From NCBI RefSeq assembly GCF_000091045.1, contig NC_006681.1, forward strand, positions 1-64,000: a DNA stretch of 64,000 nt. The letters are read 5' to 3'. Position 1 is the first letter of the stretch. Every line of letters begins with the position of its first letter. Below are positions 46,031 to 57,657 of the stretch, piece after piece. A model generated the notes under the pieces. It worked only from the letters and a program-made list of their open reading frames with translations, was not told the origin of the DNA and did no database searches. The translations under genes and the position numbers were made by a program. Source of the DNA: Cryptococcus deneoformans JEC21 (taxonomy: Eukaryota; Basidiomycota; Tremellomycetes; Tremellales; Cryptococcaceae).

Positions 46031-46110
46031 TGTGCTTGTTGAAATTCGGCAACCTCGACTTGATGACAAGTAAGGTCAGGATTCAGTCTCTTATTGTATT
46101 CAAAGTCCCT

Positions 46111-46535
46111 TTAACACGTTGATAGGCCTTCTTGTTCTTCGTCTTTGTGGTCTTCTTCGCTACTTGGCGTGATGTCTCTCCTTTGCCTGTTGTCGCCCAG
46201 GTCAGTAGCAAAGTCGAAACGATTGATGATTGGCATATCATTATCATCTGTGACTGTATATGGCTTTTATCTTGTCGTCTTGCAGATGCGTCCTCGAAAA
46301 ATCACTGCGAAGCCGTGGCCAAAGGACCCTCGACACGTTTTTTTCCTGCCCACGCTTCCATCAGTTCCCGACCATCCATGCGTGTGCTGGAAACAATAAA
46401 ATTGGATGATCCGGCCAAATCTGTCAATATGGGTGGTACTATAGATTGAGGCTGAGCTTGCCGGTTGCAGTTGCGAGGATAGCCACGGGTATCCAATGGA
46501 AAAGTTAAACAAAGCAGCGCATTTTGTTGTTCCAT
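46111..46535 (-). CDS. candidate small acidic protein, unrecognised
   Basis: A 77-codon frame from ATG 46535 contains PPILTDLAGSSNFIVSSTRM and GRELMEAWAGKK, which looks more like real protein than the other frames. After an intron (donor near 46320, acceptor CAG near 46250) a second frame reads DDNDMPIINRFDFATD and ends SSEEDHKDEEQEGLSTC with TAA at 46111-46113. Together they would encode roughly 110 residues. The first ATG could instead be at 46644 in a different frame. Splice sites are weak and no family is recognised. If real, it is head-to-tail with the GH16 gene, only 80 bases upstream of that gene's start. Confidence 0.35.
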
Positions 46536-46798
46536 CGAAGGACACGCATCGGGTAGTGCTTTGTAGGCATCTGTCTAGGTCGGCGGGCAGGGGATGTAGA
46601 ACTTGAATGTCTGATGGGTTTGATTTTTCGACTTGAATTGCCATATCTTTGAAATACGTGCAAAATATGTGCTATCAACTCACATCTACATCTTATTTAA
46701 GTGTCTCCGCCACAATGCCTTCACTCAGCTCAACTGCGACACGAAAGCGGCGTTTACCACTTGAAGACCCATATCAACATACATTTTCAGTTATTCAT

Positions 46799-49573
46799 CT
46801 AAAACAACCCCAACAAATCATCTTGAGCCGCCGCCTGCTGTTGTTGTTTCTGGCTTTGCGGAGCTCCGGGTTGCGGCGATACACTCTGCGGTGGGCTAGA
46901 CAGCCCTGCCAATCCATTTAACCCGCCCAAACCCCCTGAACTCTGAGCTGACGTTTGAGCCTGAGCTGCAGGCTGACCAGGTTGAACGACTGGTGTTGTC
47001 ATGCTAGCAGTGGAGAACAAGTCCATTAATTCATCTAACGGGTTCGTGCTCTTGGCTGCGCTCGCAATAGCCTGAGAAGAGATGCCCAAACCCGCACCCG
47101 GAGCAGGGATGGAAGATTCGCCGTTGGTAGGAGTAGGTTCGTCGTCAAAGTCGAGCAGGTTTTCGGCTTGGTTACCGGCAACGACAGCTTGAAGAGCCTT
47201 TTCGCGTGAGACATCGTCCTCGGCACTGTCCAGCATAGGTTAGGTCATCACTATAAGGACTGAATGAGAGATAGACGTACTCCAAGCTCTTCTTGTGCAT
47301 CTCGTCTGCACCCAAACGACCTTTGCCTATGAACGTAGCCGCAGGCTTGTGGTACACACTCGCCAATGTCGAGATTTCGCCAATAAGCTCCTCAAGGATT
47401 GCAGGAGCGACAGTCGTTTGAGGAAGACTGATAGGTGGTCTGACTGACAAAACAACAGACTATATTACATCCATTAGAATTTCGCATGAAGCAAGAGGTG
47501 GATATTGACTTACCTTGGCAGCGGCGGGGTCGGATGACAGCAATCTCCAGTATATGTAGGCCCTATCTCTGACGTCTGGGCTGTCACAGTCCTTTGTAGC
47601 AGCTTGAAGCACTTTTTGGACGATAGCCTGGCTTTCATCAGGTTTCTTGAGGAACAGCTTGACAATCGCAGTAAGGGTTTGAAGTTGAACCTGCAGAGAT
47701 GATGAGTCAACGAGTGAATGGTGAAATCATGATGAGTCGTACAGGATAGCTTTCCTCACTGAAAGTCTCCAAGAACGCTCCCAGCAACTCGTCCGCATTC
47801 TCAATCTTCTCTGCGTACTCGCCGATGAGCCAAATCAAAGAGGCCTTGGCCTCAGGCTCATCCAATTCCTCAAGATTAGCACAGAGCGCCGGGATGATAC
47901 CTTCGTATGAGTGGGGGTATTTTCGGAAGATGTCCTGTCAAAGAATTAGCCTCATCCAGATATACCCATGCAGTGAAGCTTACCTTGACGACGATGACAG
48001 CCTCCTGTACGACATAGCTGACTCTTGTCTCGATCAGTTCCATCAATACTTCGACACATCGCCCGGCAGCCTCATCGATCTTGATAGCAACTTGGCCAAC
48101 CGCCCTGACAGCCTTGCGAACAAAATCGACATCAACTTCCGACGCGTATTCCTTCAGCTCCCCAAGCAAAGTGTCCACATTCTTCTCGTTCGCCAATCTA
48201 ACCATAATCTCAAGTTTCTCCACCTTGACGTAGGAAGGATCGTTATATTTGCAGAAGAAAACGCGCATCTCGCTGGCAAGGATATCGGGACGTTTCTGCA
48301 AGAGGAGGTTGATGTTACGAAGTGCGACCCATTGCACCTCGGGCGGTGAGGAGATAAGGGTGACTGTTCGTTGTTGGTCAAACCATTCATTTTTGAATTA
48401 AAAATAAAAAATAAAAAATGTTGAACTCACCTAATGGAGGAGCCATTTTTCGAGTAAGAGACTTCAAAAGGTCTTCCTTGGTGACATTTTTCATATGAAT
48501 CATGATCACCTTTACCGCACCCAACACAACTGCCGCATTCACGTGCTGAAACTGGGGCATCACTCTTTCACAGATATGTTCACTCTCCTTCTCGTCATTT
48601 GTCCTATATCTCGCCAAGGTGGTGAGGATGGCAATACGACCCCATTCAGAACATTCGTTCAAAGCGACAAGGAGTTTGGTAAGGGTAGCGGGGTCAATGA
48701 TGAAAAGGGATTGATTGGGACGGACACTGCTAGGAGATTCATCGTCATTTGGCGAGCCGGGCTGAGAAGAAGGAAGGTTAAGAGAAGCCTCGTGAATATC
48801 CCCGAGTGCGGCAACGGCATTTGCAACAACCTGTCAATTGATCAGACATCTTCGTACGCTCATCATTGCATGACATACCATAGGATTACCATCGCCGATA
48901 AGATCTCTCAAAGTTTCAATGAACCCGTATTCGATAGCCAGCTCTGGCTTCAAATCAAACACTTTGGCGACACACAGAGCAGCAGTCTTTCGGACGTAGG
49001 GGTTCTCATCTTTGAGGCATCGAGATAAAGGTGAAGCGAGGTAATCGAGGATTTTCTCGGCGCGAAGGATGGACATGGTGCGGATGGCAAGAGCTCTAAC
49101 AAGAGGATTGGGGTCGGCAGTGTCCTTTAATAAAGCAGGTTAGCAGAAGAGATGGAATAAGTCAAACTCAAACCCACCTTGACGAAAGTGTTGACAGCAA
49201 GGATAACGAGTTCAGGTTGTGTCTTCGCATAGTTCATGAGATATAAATATACGAGTTTCTTTTGCTCCAGATCATCTGTTTGCTGCGGTCAGAACATCAG
49301 CTCTTACCTGTACTCCCTTGCTCCTTGACTCCAGCAAAGAGTTATTAAACACTCACCATATTCTTGACGACATCGGGAAACAAGCCACTACAGTCCTTGC
49401 CAATGGTATGGTTCGCAATGACTCTCTTGATAGCATCTGCCCGCTTATCCCTGTACTCTGAGTTCAGCTGTTGGCGAAGTTCCCAGTTCTCGCCTGAAGA
49501 TTGCATGGTTAGCGAATACATGTGACGTGAATTAGGGATGGGGCTAACCTTTGCGGGGCGGGGCCATAGCCAT
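46799..49573 (-). CDS. clathrin adaptor AP-1/AP-2 beta subunit, ear-less
   Basis: Large trunk subunit of a clathrin adaptor, acting in trans-Golgi/endosome or endocytic vesicle formation. It begins [18 protein letters not shown] and shows the armadillo/HEAT trunk: [77 protein letters not shown] and SSPPEV-type helices. The hinge is Gln/Ser/Pro-rich and contains the clathrin box LLDFD, an LDELMDLF motif and the C-terminal end DDLLGLF. The protein stops there at about 730 residues, so the usual beta appendage (ear) is absent, as in the yeast AP-1 beta Apl2. Many short introns. AP-1 versus AP-2 assignment is not possible by eye. Confidence 0.93.
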
Positions 49574-49992
49574 TTTGAACGTTTTTTGTCAGGGATTAAA
49601 TGTGTGTGTAAGGGATATGCGATAGTACTGTAAGTGGTGTGTAAGCTGGAGATTGAAATATAGCAGATGCGAGCTGGACCAGTGTAAAATAAAGGATGTT
49701 ATGGAGAGATGGACGATTCCAGAGAGTACTTGCAAGGTGTCGCGCGCATCGTCATTTAATTTCCAATTTAATTTCTCAGAGGGGGGTCCTGTCTTTATTT
49801 GGCTTGTTCTTTCTACCCTCTAATAGTCTCCACTTCTCCTGTGCTCAATGTTTGGCCATATTACGTATGGCCAAAAGAAGTAAACTATTGGATACAAACA
49901 GCGTTAATGCATGACCGCCCCATGCTACGTTACACTGATAATACGGACAGCCCAAAACGTTCCTGGCCTCCCGCAAATCCCTCTTCTACATT
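49574..49992. other. spacer with no gene seen
   Basis: About 420 bases between the adaptin start and the SLC1 stop, holding the adaptin promoter. An open frame at 49799-50119 on the plus strand is antisense to the SLC1 C terminus and not convincing. Confidence 0.4.
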
Positions 49993-51388
49993 TTACGCCA
50001 CATTCTCCTTCGGCTTCTTCAACAAAACCACGTCCTCGTCCATCTCATCCTCTGTTGTCTCCTCACTTTGCGCCTCGAACTTTCCCTCAGACCACTCACT
50101 TGAAACACCACTAGAGTGAACACCACGCTGGCGGAGGGCGCCACTTTCAGAGATGTCAAGTTGTATGGAGTCACCGGCGGGAGGCTGAGTGGTATTTCTA
50201 GATATGGGGGGTGCAAGAGGGACTTCAGCAGAGGTAGGGATGGGGGTAGAGGATGAAGGCCCTGGTTCAGATATTTCTCGGAGAGCGTGAAGCATACTTT
50301 CGCGAGTGGACTCGGCAAGAGAAGTAACGTCGTCAACAGTCAGACCGGTTGTAGGAATTGGGGGGAGCACTACCACAGTTGTCAGTTATATAGTCCAGTG
50401 GCGGAAGGCTTTTCTTCTTACCTCGAATCTTGAGAACACCGGACTCAAACCTTGTGCGTCCGTCGAAGAGTCTGTGATAGTTTTCACACACGATAGGGAC
50501 AATAGGAATCTGAGCTTGGACCGCAAGGTGGAAAGCACCCTTTTTGAAAGGAAGGAGGGTAGGTTCAGGAGAAGACGAACGTGTTCCCTCGGGGAAGATC
50601 CAAAGAGAGACCTAGTCTACTTGTCAGTGCGTTACCAATATGCTAAAACTGACGTCAAAACTTACGCCCTTCTTCTTCATGTCCTCGCCAGCAATTGCAA
50701 GGGCCTTAACTGCATCATGTCTATTTTTTCTGTTGACAAATACAGCTCCAGAGAGAGACACTATTAAATGTTGTTAGTTTAGAACAAGCTTTGATAGGCG
50801 CCGCACTCACTGAATTGACCAAGAAGAGGAGTCCACTTGAGCTCTTTCTTCGCCATAATGGCGGCCTGCTTAGGGAAGATCCTTCCGATATAAAGAATGT
50901 CCAAGAAACTATAGATTCATTAGCATAAAGTCTGCTTCTCCAATCAACCTTTCACCCACCTCTGGTGGTTACTCAGAAGCACAGCTCCCTGGTGTTGCCC
51001 ATCCCTAGCCGTCATAAGCCCCTCAAGATGCTCCTCTCCTTCAACCTCAAATTTGATCCCAAGCAGAGGACCACTGAGTCCATAGAGTGATCTAGCCACA
51101 TAGTAGTTGATGTTTAATCTCTATATCGCCATTTGTGAGGTAAATAATAGCACGTTCTTGCCACCTTCTATCCACACACAATGCAAAAGAAGCACGTACC
51201 TGACCAGCAGCAGTTGCCAAAATACTAACTACTACCCCCCAGACACTCATGAGACCTAAAGTGGAGACATAGATGGTAAGATTGAAGTAGAATCGCGCAC
51301 GTTGATAGCGCCTTGATAAGACACCAAGCGTTGAAAGTGCGACGGTAGATACGAGGGCAACGGGTTTGAGGAGCCAGGAGATACCCAT
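49993..51388 (-). CDS. SLC1: 1-acyl-sn-glycerol-3-phosphate acyltransferase
   Basis: Makes phosphatidic acid from lysophosphatidic acid in the ER or lipid droplet membrane, a central step of glycerolipid synthesis. Starts MGISWLLKPVALVSTVALST at 51388, with two N-terminal membrane spans (first about residues 4-22, second VYVSTLG-LMSVWGVVVSIL). The acyltransferase motifs are intact: block I SNHQSFLD (H-x4-D), a motif near KKELKWTPLLGQF, VFVNRKNRHDA, and block III FPEGTRSSS. The C terminus is long, acidic and Ser-rich with KFEAQSEETTEDEMDEDVV, longer than in yeast Slc1. Seven or so exons. It lies divergent to the GMF gene with about 315 bases between them. Confidence 0.94.
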
Positions 51389-51703
51389 GTTGGCTGTTCG
51401 AATGCAGATTCAGGGTTGCTGGCGGACGAGCGAGTGGTTCTATGGCCCTTGACAGATTTATCTATAGAGTATAAGAGCCAGATACAATATATGCGAAAAT
51501 CGTGTTAAATGTCTCCGTGCCCAAGCAAGCCTGCAGTCGACGATCATATACTATAAATTTGATCCCGTTCAGGCACCGTGGTGACGTCGAGAGCTGTTGA
51601 GATGGTTAACAGCAACATCACCGGTGCAGCAACATGATGATACGAGCACGACAGTTCACATATTTTCCATACGAAATTCAATTATAGGAGTATTAGCAAA
51701 ACA
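51389..51703. promoter_or_regulatory. divergent promoter, SLC1 and GMF genes
   Basis: 315 bases between start codons of two outward-facing genes. An AT-rich tract around 51480-51560 is the likely core. No specific site recognised. Confidence 0.45.
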
Positions 51704-52440
51704 ATGGCGAGTGTTTCGCAAAAGACAAGGGTATATACTGACCTTTTTTTTCAGTCACGAACGGTCGATATCCCTCAGGACGTCCTCGACGCTCTCAAGC
51801 AGTTCCGATTCAAGAACAGCAAGGGGACCACTGCCATCTCTGGCAAGTTTGCCCACATTTTCTGATAATGATCATGTCTAATAGAAGGCTGGATGCCTTT
51901 TAGTCAAGATCATCAAGAACAGCTTGACCATGGCTGTGGATGAAGAGTTCGAGGGTCAATCTATCGAGGAAATCGCTGAGGGTAAGTTTACGGATGATTG
52001 ACATGTCATCCCGTAACTAACGGCTCTGCAGAACTGCCAGAGAATGCCCCTCGATATGTCTTACTCTCCCACGAACTTGTGTGTAATGACCATTAATGAT
52101 TGTCTGTGGTGCTGATTAAATTGAATTCTGCAGAAACACAAGGATGGCCGGATATCATATCCCCTTCTGTTGATCAACTGGTAAGCTGGTGGCTTTCGCA
52201 GTGCACATGGAAAATCGCTTACAGATCCATAGGGCACCAACTACTTCGCCTATTGAGCTTATGACCCTCCACGCTTCTTCCCTCAGCTACTTCCAACAAG
52301 TTTCTGAAACTGCAAAAGTATGTCAACGCTTTAGTCAAACTATGTCCATACGCTGATGATTACTCCAGGTCCTTGAAGCGCGCGATGGTGCCGAGGGGTT
52401 GACCACGGAAGCCGTCGATGAGAAGTTGCTTTCCCATTAG
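51704..52440 (+). CDS. AIM7: glia maturation factor homologue (ADF/cofilin fold)
   Basis: GMF proteins bind the Arp2/3 complex and remove actin branches, acting at cortical patches. The first exon (MASVSQKTR) joins at a short intron to SRTVDIPQDVLDALKQFRFK. The rest is highly conserved: KIIKNSLTMAVDEEFEG, IEEIAEELPENAPRYVLLSH, HKDGRISYPLLLINWAP, TTSPIELMTLHASSLSYFQQ, and VLEARDGAEGLTTEAVDEKL. Total about 140 residues, the usual family length. The tiny intron after codon 9 (about 23 bases) is shorter than other introns of the window, so the very N terminus is the least certain part. Five or six exons; stop TAG ends at 52440. Confidence 0.94.
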
Positions 52441-53709
52441 GGCAGCCTATCCCTTTGCAACAAACGATTTGAAATGCACAGATGTAACTGAGACAAAGGG
52501 GTTATCAAGTCCATGGCAAGTCGTAACTGACATTTAAAACGAAATTGTACAGGACGTAATCGTGACATTATCACCGGAACATGCGATCAACAACATTTGG
52601 AAACGATTTTTGACATTTAGTGACTCCCTTTTTGCACCAGCACAATTCTTTGGCGCAGAGTGTGAGCACTTTACGTGTACAATAGCCACGCGGCCTTCGT
52701 TCAATGTCAAGCCGTTCGGAAGGACAATTTGAAACGTACCATGGCAACCATCACACGGTATACCCCGCCTCTGGCCAACTTTCTTCTTGCAAGCGAAGCA
52801 TTTATCGCCGCCAATTGGGGATGGACTAATTTTGAGACTGGGAAAGAGATGCGGAGGCTTTAGGGGGAAGGAAGGCGTTCGCCCACATCGACCTCACTGC
52901 GATTTACTCAACCACGCCGAATCGAGGAGGACAAATCTTATGACTGGAAGCCAGCTTGCCGCCAAGGAGAGGAACTGCGTCGCTATCAACCAGCGTAAAC
53001 CTGTGGATGGCGTACTTGTTCGCTAGCTTAGAATCAAGCGGATTGGCCGGTATGGTTATAGCAGACGCTGGAGACCAGTTTTATCCTTTTTGTCTGTCTG
53101 ACCCAAGCCATCGTTCTCGAATGTTCCAGTAATGATCTCGGACGCGGACTTCGGTTGTTGTCTCTGACAGGAGCTGAATATTAGACCCTACCGATGTCAT
53201 TGAAAACCACATCATCGAATCAATGTACCCTAACATAGGATAGAAATGCTACGTAAATGTATGGAAGTTCATAATAATATTGACTCCATCGCCGACCCCT
53301 CGGAGCTTCAAACAAGTTCAGATTCTAGCACAGACCCTCCATGGTCTTATCTCGTTCTTTCTATTCTTCCTTTCTTCTTTGGATGCAACAAAGTACGCAA
53401 TCGACCTGAAACTAGAACAAAATGAACGCAAAAAGAATTAACCCGTAAATCATCAATCACTGAATATTTTTAATCTATGTAGAAATCATTCAACGTGGAA
53501 GAGAAACTTGCAATGAGCACGCAGACAAAAAAAAACCAAATGTTGTGGTGCTAAACAGTTTCATTCCGATCACCAGGCATGTGTCGACCGCTTGGCAACA
53601 ACCCGTATGGTTTAATTGTAAACCCGAGATTTGGCATTGCGTGTAGCCTTAATTTCTGAGCCGCCACGCATGTCGGATCAAAACCGTGTACATGATCTGA
53701 TAGCAAGAA
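52441..53709. other. 1.27 kb spacer with no supported gene
   Basis: Two short plus-strand frames (52675-52863 and 52787-53026) overlap in different phases and show no domain. The region is AT-rich in its right half. A poly-A tract lies near 53528. It holds 3' UTRs of two convergent genes and possibly a noncoding transcript. Confidence 0.4.
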
Positions 53710-54075
53710 TCATTCCCAACAATCAGTTCCCCTGCCTTTTTCCAAGACCCTTCTCAACTGGCTAACCTCCCTAACCAAGTCCTTTACAGCCTTCTGTAAC
53801 TCCGTGGTATCTCTGTGTATACCACTCAAAGATTGAACCTGTCCGCTATTGAACATGGAAGTGAAGAACACCCATACAAAGACGGCTATTACCAGCAAAG
53901 GGATGTATTGGCCGAGATCGAGTTTATTGCCAACGCCTTGTTCTCTCTTGGGAGGAAGTAGAGGCTGCTCTTCTTCAATATGGGCACTTCGAGATATGTC
54001 AGCTGTTGCGTTGAAATAGCTTGAGGAGATACCAACGATTCGTCTTCGGAAACGTTTGGTGAAAGACCAGGCATC
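53710..54075 (-). CDS. small single-span membrane protein with coiled coil, unrecognised
   Basis: Two exons (54075-54034 and 53964-53710) join in phase 0 to 98 residues. MPGLSPNVSEDESL is followed by PLLPPKREQGVGNKLDLGQY and a strong membrane span (IPLLVIAVFVWVFFTSMF). After the span comes a heptad-like amphipathic helix (TELQKAVKDLVREVSQLRR). Type II or tail-anchored-like topology, perhaps an organelle-tether or SNARE-accessory protein, but no family is recognised. The first exon depends on the chosen 69-base intron; in the alternative frame the segment before the span would read RSAHIEEEQPLLPPK. The membrane part is convincing because one frame runs open to a stop right after WE. Confidence 0.55.
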   Translation of the reverse strand, partial: DAWSFTKRFRRRIVGISSSYFNATADISRSAHIEEEQPLLPPKREQGVGNKLDLGQYIPLLVIAVFVWVFFTSMFNSGQVQSLSGIHRDTTELQKAVKDLVREVSQLRRVLEKGRGTDCWE

Positions 54076-54752
54076 CTAAACGAATGGAGTGATGTGATAA
54101 ATAGAATGAGAAAACAGTCAAATCAATGGGACGGTCGGTGAATTCTGAAAAGAATAACAAAAACAACAATAAAGAAGAAGGAGGGTGGTAAGAAACGAAA
54201 CAGGATGATATATAAACATTTGTACTTGTCAATTCAGCCTGGACCTATTATTATACATTGCACTAATACGCTCTAATACGCTCTACGTAGTACGAACGCC
54301 ACATCCGCACTGCATTTACTCAAGTAGTAGTCTTACTTATTAGTTATTAAGGAAGCTGTCAATAGTATATAGACCGTGTTTGCGGTTCGAGGAATAAGCT
54401 TCTGGCTTCCGGCTTAGGACCACCATGTCAGCCGGAACTCGGTTTCTGCCCCACTAGCGTACTTCTGCTTTGTATTTCTCTGATCATCACCGTTTCACCA
54501 CTGATCACCATCAGTCCTCTCGGAAAAGACCGAAGATAGTTATTATCGCTTTTGGCTTTACGTAACAGACATCCTGCCCTCTCACCCTCCTCACAGGTCG
54601 CCGACGATTCACACCACGCAATTGTTGTCATTCTTTTCTTCGTCGTTCATTGATTTCCTACCTCCATTGAACCGGGCAGAAACGTACAGAAGGCACCTAA
54701 GAGACATATCAAAGGGAAATTCCGGGCTGGGATTTGCAAGCTGACGTTCAAC
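54076..54752. other. divergent spacer, no gene seen
   Basis: About 680 bases between the small membrane protein and the disordered protein, transcribed away from each other. Contains CTCTAATACGCTCTA direct repeat (around 54268-54290: CTAATACGCTCTA twice). No gene recognised. Confidence 0.4.
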
Positions 54753-56924
54753 ATGCCTACAAGACTCAGTCAACGTTCGGCTCTGGCCCCTACTCGCATC
54801 CTCGAACCTAAACGACACTCCTCTGACCAGTCTTTTGGCGGCATTAAACTTCAAATTCGACAGCGTGTACCGCAACTGAGCATCAGCAAGGATAAATTTC
54901 GCAATGAATCGCTGAGGACGAAGACATTGGATCAGCAGGAAAAGGAGGACGGCGAGTTTTATTATCAGCAGGAGGATGCGGGCATGCCATCGGAGGCCTA
55001 CGTGTGCGAGAAGAACATAGCAAAGAAGCCTTCCAGGCCATTTGTTTCGAAGGGGTCTCATCGTGAGTCTATGATTGGTGATGGTAGACTGACGAGCGCT
55101 GCTTAGAGCTCAAAGTAATAGCTTCATTGCCCTCTATCTCCACTAGCCCTTCTGCGTTCTCCTTTCCTGAGCAGCCTCTCCGAGAAAGCATTTCAAAATC
55201 GATTGACCTTTGGTTTGATGACTTCAAAACAGACTCTTTCATCTCGACATCGACTATCGACAATCCACCACCAACGCCACCGCCCAAGATCACAATTGAG
55301 TCGGACGAGCAGCCGACTCCCAAGGCTACACAGGTCGCTTTCAATATCGCTACCGCTGTGCGGGAAGCTCCTTCTATCAATAGCTTCACTGCTAACGGAT
55401 CTTTCCTGGGCCTTCCAGAAGAAGCGGACATGTTATATAGGAGTAATATTGTTTGGGGCGACCTTGACCACAGCGAGGATCAACAAACGTCTCACAAGAA
55501 ACTTGCCGCTGCGCAGCACTTGTCTCCCGCGAGTGCAGGTTCACAGAAGCATATAAAAGCTGCCGATTTACGATTTGAAGACGCAGAATCGGAGGCTAGT
55601 AGGGCAAGAAACGAGGGAAGTTGCGATCTCAACGACAATACGGAAAAATCGGAGCCGTTGGACAAGCCTTTGCCCCATTTGCCAGATGACAGTGGACCTT
55701 CAGAATACAGTATGACTACTTATTCTCAATCGTCAGCAATCATCTCAAAGACAGCTGAATCACCTGAAGTTTTACACTCTCTGAATTCTCAGCCTCTCCC
55801 ACAGTGGAAATCATCAACACCGCGCAGACTCAGGCATCACACTGTCTCAACTAAATCCTATGAGCATTGCGACGAACCTGAGCAAGGTGAAGAGGAACAA
55901 GGCGCGGCCGTCCGTAATCAGACGCGCCATAGTTCGTCTGGATGGGAACCTCCCAGACAGGATGGTGAGTGTGCCCAGGGGGAATTATGGTATCGTCATT
56001 CAGCTTATGTCTCGCGTAGCTCAAGTTAAACCAGAGTCGACTAGAGCTAGGCATGGCAAAGCAGGATCGGTATCGTCTACAGCTACAGCCAAAACGATCG
56101 GGCAAAGCCATTATCCGGCTGGAAGTACTTTGACAAGGAATCACATCCGCGCAGTGGCCCCTCAGGAAACCTCTCGTTTAGTCATCGACCACAGCATTGC
56201 CCCCGCCAAGCCCATTATGGATACAGTGACCAATAGGATCAATAGCGCAAAGGGATCCAAATCAACTCGGGGCTCTTTCGAGCTCAACGATCACGCAGTT
56301 GTCCGTGCTAGCACCGCTGAAAATCAGACCATCCACTCTTTGGTAGAAGATGACGATGTAGAGATAATTGGTGATTTCACCTTTGCATCTTCTCGCCGAC
56401 CTTCCGTATCCTCATCCGTCAAGACCATGGGAACTGTCAGTTTCGCATCTGCCACGGCTGCCCGAGCCCCTCGGATTTCTCTCCGCTCTCCGCATGATCG
56501 CAACACGTCTTCTCAAGACTCTCCGGCACAGCACCCAGTTCGCGCGCGCTCTCAATCGGAGGATCCCGTACCGCGCTGCATCTTTGGAATCTCCGCTATA
56601 TTTTCCCAATCAAAGCCAGGACCAAATAGGAAAGGGCACCGATCAATCCTCGACCCGTTCTCCTCTTTCGATCCACACGTACCTATTGTTCCATGCAAGA
56701 CTGTCCCCAACGACAACTGGATCTTGATCACCAACACTGCGGAAGATGACATACTTCGACCGGGTTGGAAAGATGTAGAAATGCGATGGGTGGAAGGTGA
56801 GAGCTTTGGGGGGTGGATGATGAGGAGGATTCGGGGAGAGTGTTGGAATACGGTAGTGGCGAGAGAGAAAAGGGCTGATGAGCAGCTCAGAATGATGGAG
56901 CTGAGGGATGGTAAAGGAGGATAG
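54753..56924 (+). CDS. long disordered protein of unknown function
   Basis: Three exons give about 670 residues: MPTRLSQRSALAPTRILEPK to a first intron near 55062, then a frame to 55963, then a frame ending RDGKGG with TAG at 56922-56924. No known domain is visible. The N-terminal third is basic with IKLQIRQRVPQLSI; the middle is Ser/Pro/Glu-rich with a proline run (PPPTPPPK) and KPLPHLPDD; the C-terminal 150 residues look more ordered: SRSILDPFSSFDP-like, PNDNWILITNTAEDDILRPG and GGWMMRRIRGECWNTV. This last block could be a small folded domain. Good splice sites and a continuous frame support the gene. Probably a fungus-specific regulator or scaffold; function unknown. Confidence 0.75.
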
Positions 56925-57122
56925 AATTACGTAGAAGCTCATTTTACATTTTGTTGACACACAAGCGTCGTTTGTAATTCTCTTAGTTCCCGATTTGATA
57001 TCATGAATGGACACTATCATCGCTATATGAAAATTGCATGAGCACATTGTTCATGATGCATATAATATGGAATATGTGTGAGGGATTGAATCTCCCCCCC
57101 CTCAAAAAAATGCAAAAAGAAA

Positions 57123-57219
57123 CTTCCTGTCGGAGAATCGAACTCCGATCTCCCGCGGACGCAGTGGATATGAATCCTCCAGTGACAAGCGAGCATACTA
57201 GCCGTTATACGAACAGGAA
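57123..57219 (-). tRNA. tRNA-Asp (GTC) with an intron
   Basis: On the minus strand the acceptor stem TTCCTGT pairs with ACAGGAA. The D arm contains AACGGCTAGT, and the T arm reads CGGAGTTCGATTCTCCG with the GTTCGA loop. The anticodon stem CTCGC pairs with GCGGG after a 25-base intron placed one base 3' of the anticodon; the loop TTGTCAC carries anticodon GTC for Asp. The discriminator is G. Without the intron the gene is 72 bases. The intron position after base 37 is the standard one. Confidence 0.92.
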
Positions 57220-57657
57220 CTTGTTATTGAGCATGTGAAGGGTACAATTATAATCTCTTGCAAAAAAAGACGCTTTCGTCTTCCATCGAATATTCTTTCC
57301 CCTCCTCTAGATAAAAGTATGTGCCCTGCGAATAACCACTTACGCATTCGTGTATTTTGAGTTGTCAATGAACAATAGCGCGACGTCTGCTAAGACCCAT
57401 AAACCTTTGTTGGTCGGATCACTATCGTTCCGCCTTTTGCTTATCGCCACCAATAACTAAATAATTGACGATGATAAATGAGGAGTCTATTTCTTCCCTT
57501 AAACTTGATCCGATATGTGCATTATTAGGCTCTTCCAAAGTTTTTTTCTTTATTACTTATATTAGAATATGTCTGTGAATATTCTGTACTAATTAGTGCA
57601 CGTCACAGATTACGTGTTTTTTGCTACAATTGTAGCAGAAAAGGATTATACATGTTG
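57220..57657. other. spacer between the tRNA and xylulokinase
   Basis: About 440 AT-rich bases. The tRNA is transcribed toward 56,925. No gene seen. Confidence 0.4.

Noticed and set aside
52675..53026. Two overlapping short frames between GMF and the small membrane protein
   Set aside because: They overlap in different phases, have no splice partners and no recognisable features.
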